Positions 6,464 through 7,962 of a stretch of 7,962 nt of DNA are shown piece by piece. This stretch comes from Ramlibacter sp. GTDB lineage: Bacteria > Pseudomonadota > Gammaproteobacteria > Burkholderiales > Burkholderiaceae_C. The stretch covers positions 1-7,962 of the forward strand of contig JAMPXR010000106.1 of the NCBI GenBank assembly GCA_023701085.1, written 5' to 3'. The notes below the pieces were generated by a model. That model was not told the DNA's origin. It saw nothing but the letters and a program-made list of their open reading frames with translations, and searched no databases. Position 1 is the first letter of the stretch; each line of letters starts with the position of its first letter. A program made the translations under genes and the position numbers.

Positions 6464-6542
6464 ATCGAAACGGCCGCTGCCTTGCCTTTCGCGGGTCGAC
6501 GCGGCGGACGGTAATTACAACGGAGAGAACAGAGGAAGACAT

Positions 6543-7079
6543 ATGCAGCAGATCGCCTGGTTACTTTCAATCGCGCTGATGGCCTTGATCGCCATGGCGT
6601 TCGCCTTCGTTGCCGTGAACTCGGGCGCGCGCGCCGCAGACTACAAGCCCTTGCAGGTTCGGGCCTATCGCATCCGCGCCCGGCTGTTCTGGGCGCTGGT
6701 GCTGGTGTTCGGGCCGGCGATGATCTACACGCTGATGGAGCTGCCCTACGGCGCCAGCCATGCCCGATCCAATGGCGCCGGTGCGCCCCCCGTCAGCATC
6801 GACGCCCGGGGATTCCAGTGGCGCTGGGAACTGAGCCGCAACCACGTCCCCGTCGGCCAGGCCGTGGAGTTTCGCGTCACCAGCGCGGACATCAATCATG
6901 GCTTCGCGTTGTACGACCCGGACATGCGCCTGGTCGCGCAGACCCAGGCCATGCCCGGCTACACCAACAAACTCAACCACACCTTCGCCACGGCGGGCAC
7001 CTACAAGGTCTTGTGCCTGGAGTACTGCGGCATCGCGCACCACAACATGATCGCCGAGATCAAGGTCGGCGACTTGTGA
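6543..7079 (+). CDS. Heme-copper oxidoreductase subunit II with CuA centre
   Basis: This subunit accepts electrons from cytochrome c at a binuclear copper centre and passes them to subunit I. The 178-residue protein is short for a subunit II. It has two predicted membrane helices (about residues 4-26 and 47-66), then a periplasmic cupredoxin domain. The CuA ligands are complete: H119 in DINHGF, then C158, E160, C162, H166 and M169 in CLEYCGIAHHNM. The aromatic segment FQWRWE (91-96) matches the electron-entry region of the family. AGGA (6533-6536) lies 6 nt before the ATG. The stop is 14 nt before subunit I. The compact form with HGFALYD resembles subunit II of ba3-like oxidases and of CuA-containing NO reductases (NorS), so the oxidase label should be held loosely. 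Confidence 0.92.
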   Translation: MQQIAWLLSIALMALIAMAFAFVAVNSGARAADYKPLQVRAYRIRARLFWALVLVFGPAMIYTLMELPYGASHARSNGAGAPPVSIDARGFQWRWELSRNHVPVGQAVEFRVTSADINHGFALYDPDMRLVAQTQAMPGYTNKLNHTFATAGTYKVLCLEYCGIAHHNMIAEIKVGDL

Positions 7080-7093
7080 GGCAGGAGACGGAC

Positions 7094-7962
7094 ATGACGA
7101 GCTATCGCGATATTTCCCACCATGACCATGGCGCCGACGCCGGCGTGCTGGCTTACCTGGTCACGGCGGCCGCCGTGCTGCTGCTGATGATGGTCTTGGG
7201 CCTGCTGATGCGGCTGGAGCAGGCCCAGGTCATCAACCTGGGCCCGATGTGGTTCTACCAGCTCATGACGCTGCACGGCGCCGGCATGGTGGGCATCGCG
7301 GCCATCGCCGGGGCCGCCATCATGTGGCATTTCCTGCGTCAATACGTCGATCTGTCCAGGCCGATCTTCGTTGCCAACCTGGCGCTGTTCCTCGTGGGCG
7401 TGGCCATGATCCTGGCCAGCGTCCTGCTCGGGAATTTCCATGGCGCCTGGACCTTCCTGTACCCGATGCCGTCCAAGGCGATGGGCATGTGGAGCCAGGA
7501 GGCGGCGGCCCTGTTCATGGGCGGGCTGCTGGTGATCGGCGTCGGTTTCCTGCTGATGCACCTGGACGTCGCCCGAGCCATCATCGCCCGTTACGGCAAC
7601 TTCGGCCGCGCGCTCGGCTGGCCGCAGCTGTTCGGGGCGGACGACGGCAAGGCGCCGTCCCCGACCGTGGTCGCCAGCACGATGGTGACGATCGTCAACA
7701 TCACGGGCCTGGTCGCCGGCGCCACCATCCTGACCATGATGCTGGTCAACCTCTATGTCCCCAGCTTCGAGATCGACCCCTTGCTGGCGAAGGGCCTGAT
7801 CTACTTCTTCGGCCACGTCTTCATCAACGCCACGATCTACATGGCGGTGATCGCCGTCTACGAGATCCTGCCGCGCTACACCCAGCGTCCCTGGAAGGCC
7901 AACAAGGTCTTCCTGGCTTCCTGGACCGCGTCCACGCTGATGGTGATCTTCATCTTCCCGCA
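7094..7962 (+). CDS. Heme-copper oxidoreductase catalytic subunit I, N-terminal part (truncated by window)
   Basis: The frame is open from the ATG to the window edge, giving 289 full codons. AGGAG (7083-7087) lies 6 nt upstream. About seven membrane helices are visible (roughly 18-39, 54-80, 91-112, 136-156, 193-221, 230-257 and 271 onward). H61 in MTLHGAGM is the expected low-spin heme ligand in helix II. H241 in YFFGHVFINATIY is the expected metal-B ligand in helix VI. In A- and B-type oxygen reductases this segment is HPEVY or similar, with the cross-linked Tyr at His+4; here that position is Asn245. cNOR and qNOR have Glu there. The window stops at FIFP plus CA, probably just at the His-His pair of helix VII. 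The product is a heme-copper superfamily enzyme, an unusual oxidase or an sNOR-like NO reductase. The superfamily is certain; the class is not. Confidence 0.92.
   Translation, partial: MTSYRDISHHDHGADAGVLAYLVTAAAVLLLMMVLGLLMRLEQAQVINLGPMWFYQLMTLHGAGMVGIAAIAGAAIMWHFLRQYVDLSRPIFVANLALFLVGVAMILASVLLGNFHGAWTFLYPMPSKAMGMWSQEAAALFMGGLLVIGVGFLLMHLDVARAIIARYGNFGRALGWPQLFGADDGKAPSPTVVASTMVTIVNITGLVAGATILTMMLVNLYVPSFEIDPLLAKGLIYFFGHVFINATIYMAVIAVYEILPRYTQRPWKANKVFLASWTASTLMVIFIFP

Noticed and set aside
6416..6542. Second promoter ahead of the CuA subunit
   Set aside because: The spacer is GC-rich with a hairpin. No -24/-12 or -35/-10 pair with acceptable spacing was found.
7001..7816. Minus-strand open frame of 271 codons, rich in His, Gln and Asp
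   Set aside because: It is antisense to the CuA subunit and subunit I, which have intact metal ligands, ribosome-binding sites and membrane helices. The odd composition comes from reversed hydrophobic codons.

Overview
The window comes from a high-GC beta-proteobacterium, most likely a member of Burkholderiales close to Alcaligenaceae (Bordetella/Achromobacter-like). The evidence is the ribosomal protein sequences, the long basic tail on S3, a DUF4148 small exported protein (a family largely confined to this order) and the GC-rich codon use. The genus cannot be fixed from the sequence alone.

Layout. Positions 1-1518 (+) are the 3' end of the S10 ribosomal operon: the end of rpsC, then rplP, rpmC and rpsQ. 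An intrinsic terminator lies at 1542-1574. A Prx5-type peroxiredoxin (1589-2101, +) starts only 14 nt after the terminator T-run. The usual next gene, rplN, is not there, so the S10 and spc blocks are separated by at least 6.4 kb. Three minus-strand genes follow: a GNAT acetyltransferase (2172-2672), a CaiB/BaiF family III CoA-transferase (2786-4045) and a sigma-54 enhancer-binding regulator (4143-5540). The regulator has a cysteine-rich PAS sensor, an AAA+ domain and a Fis-type helix-turn-helix.

The most interesting part is 5497-7962. Divergent from the regulator lies an AT-rich region of about 170 bp holding a complete sigma-54 control layout. It has a perfect 14-bp inverted repeat (5526-5555, possible enhancer site), a possible IHF site (5595-5607) and a near-consensus -24/-12 promoter (5624-5640). 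Downstream on the + strand are a small exported DUF4148 protein (5709-6002), a c551-like monoheme cytochrome c (6113-6415), a short CuA-bearing subunit II (6543-7079) and a heme-copper catalytic subunit I (7094 to the window edge).

How the genes may work together. The regulator probably senses a redox, metal or gas signal through its cysteine cluster and switches on the divergent operon. The cytochrome c would pass electrons to the CuA centre of subunit II and on to subunit I. Subunit I has the low-spin heme His and the first metal-B His, but Asn replaces the active-site Tyr found four residues after that His in A- and B-type oxygen reductases. The complex could therefore be an atypical heme-copper enzyme, possibly a CuA-type nitric oxide reductase (sNOR/NorSY-like), rather than a standard oxidase. 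This assignment is inference; the decisive part of subunit I lies beyond the window.
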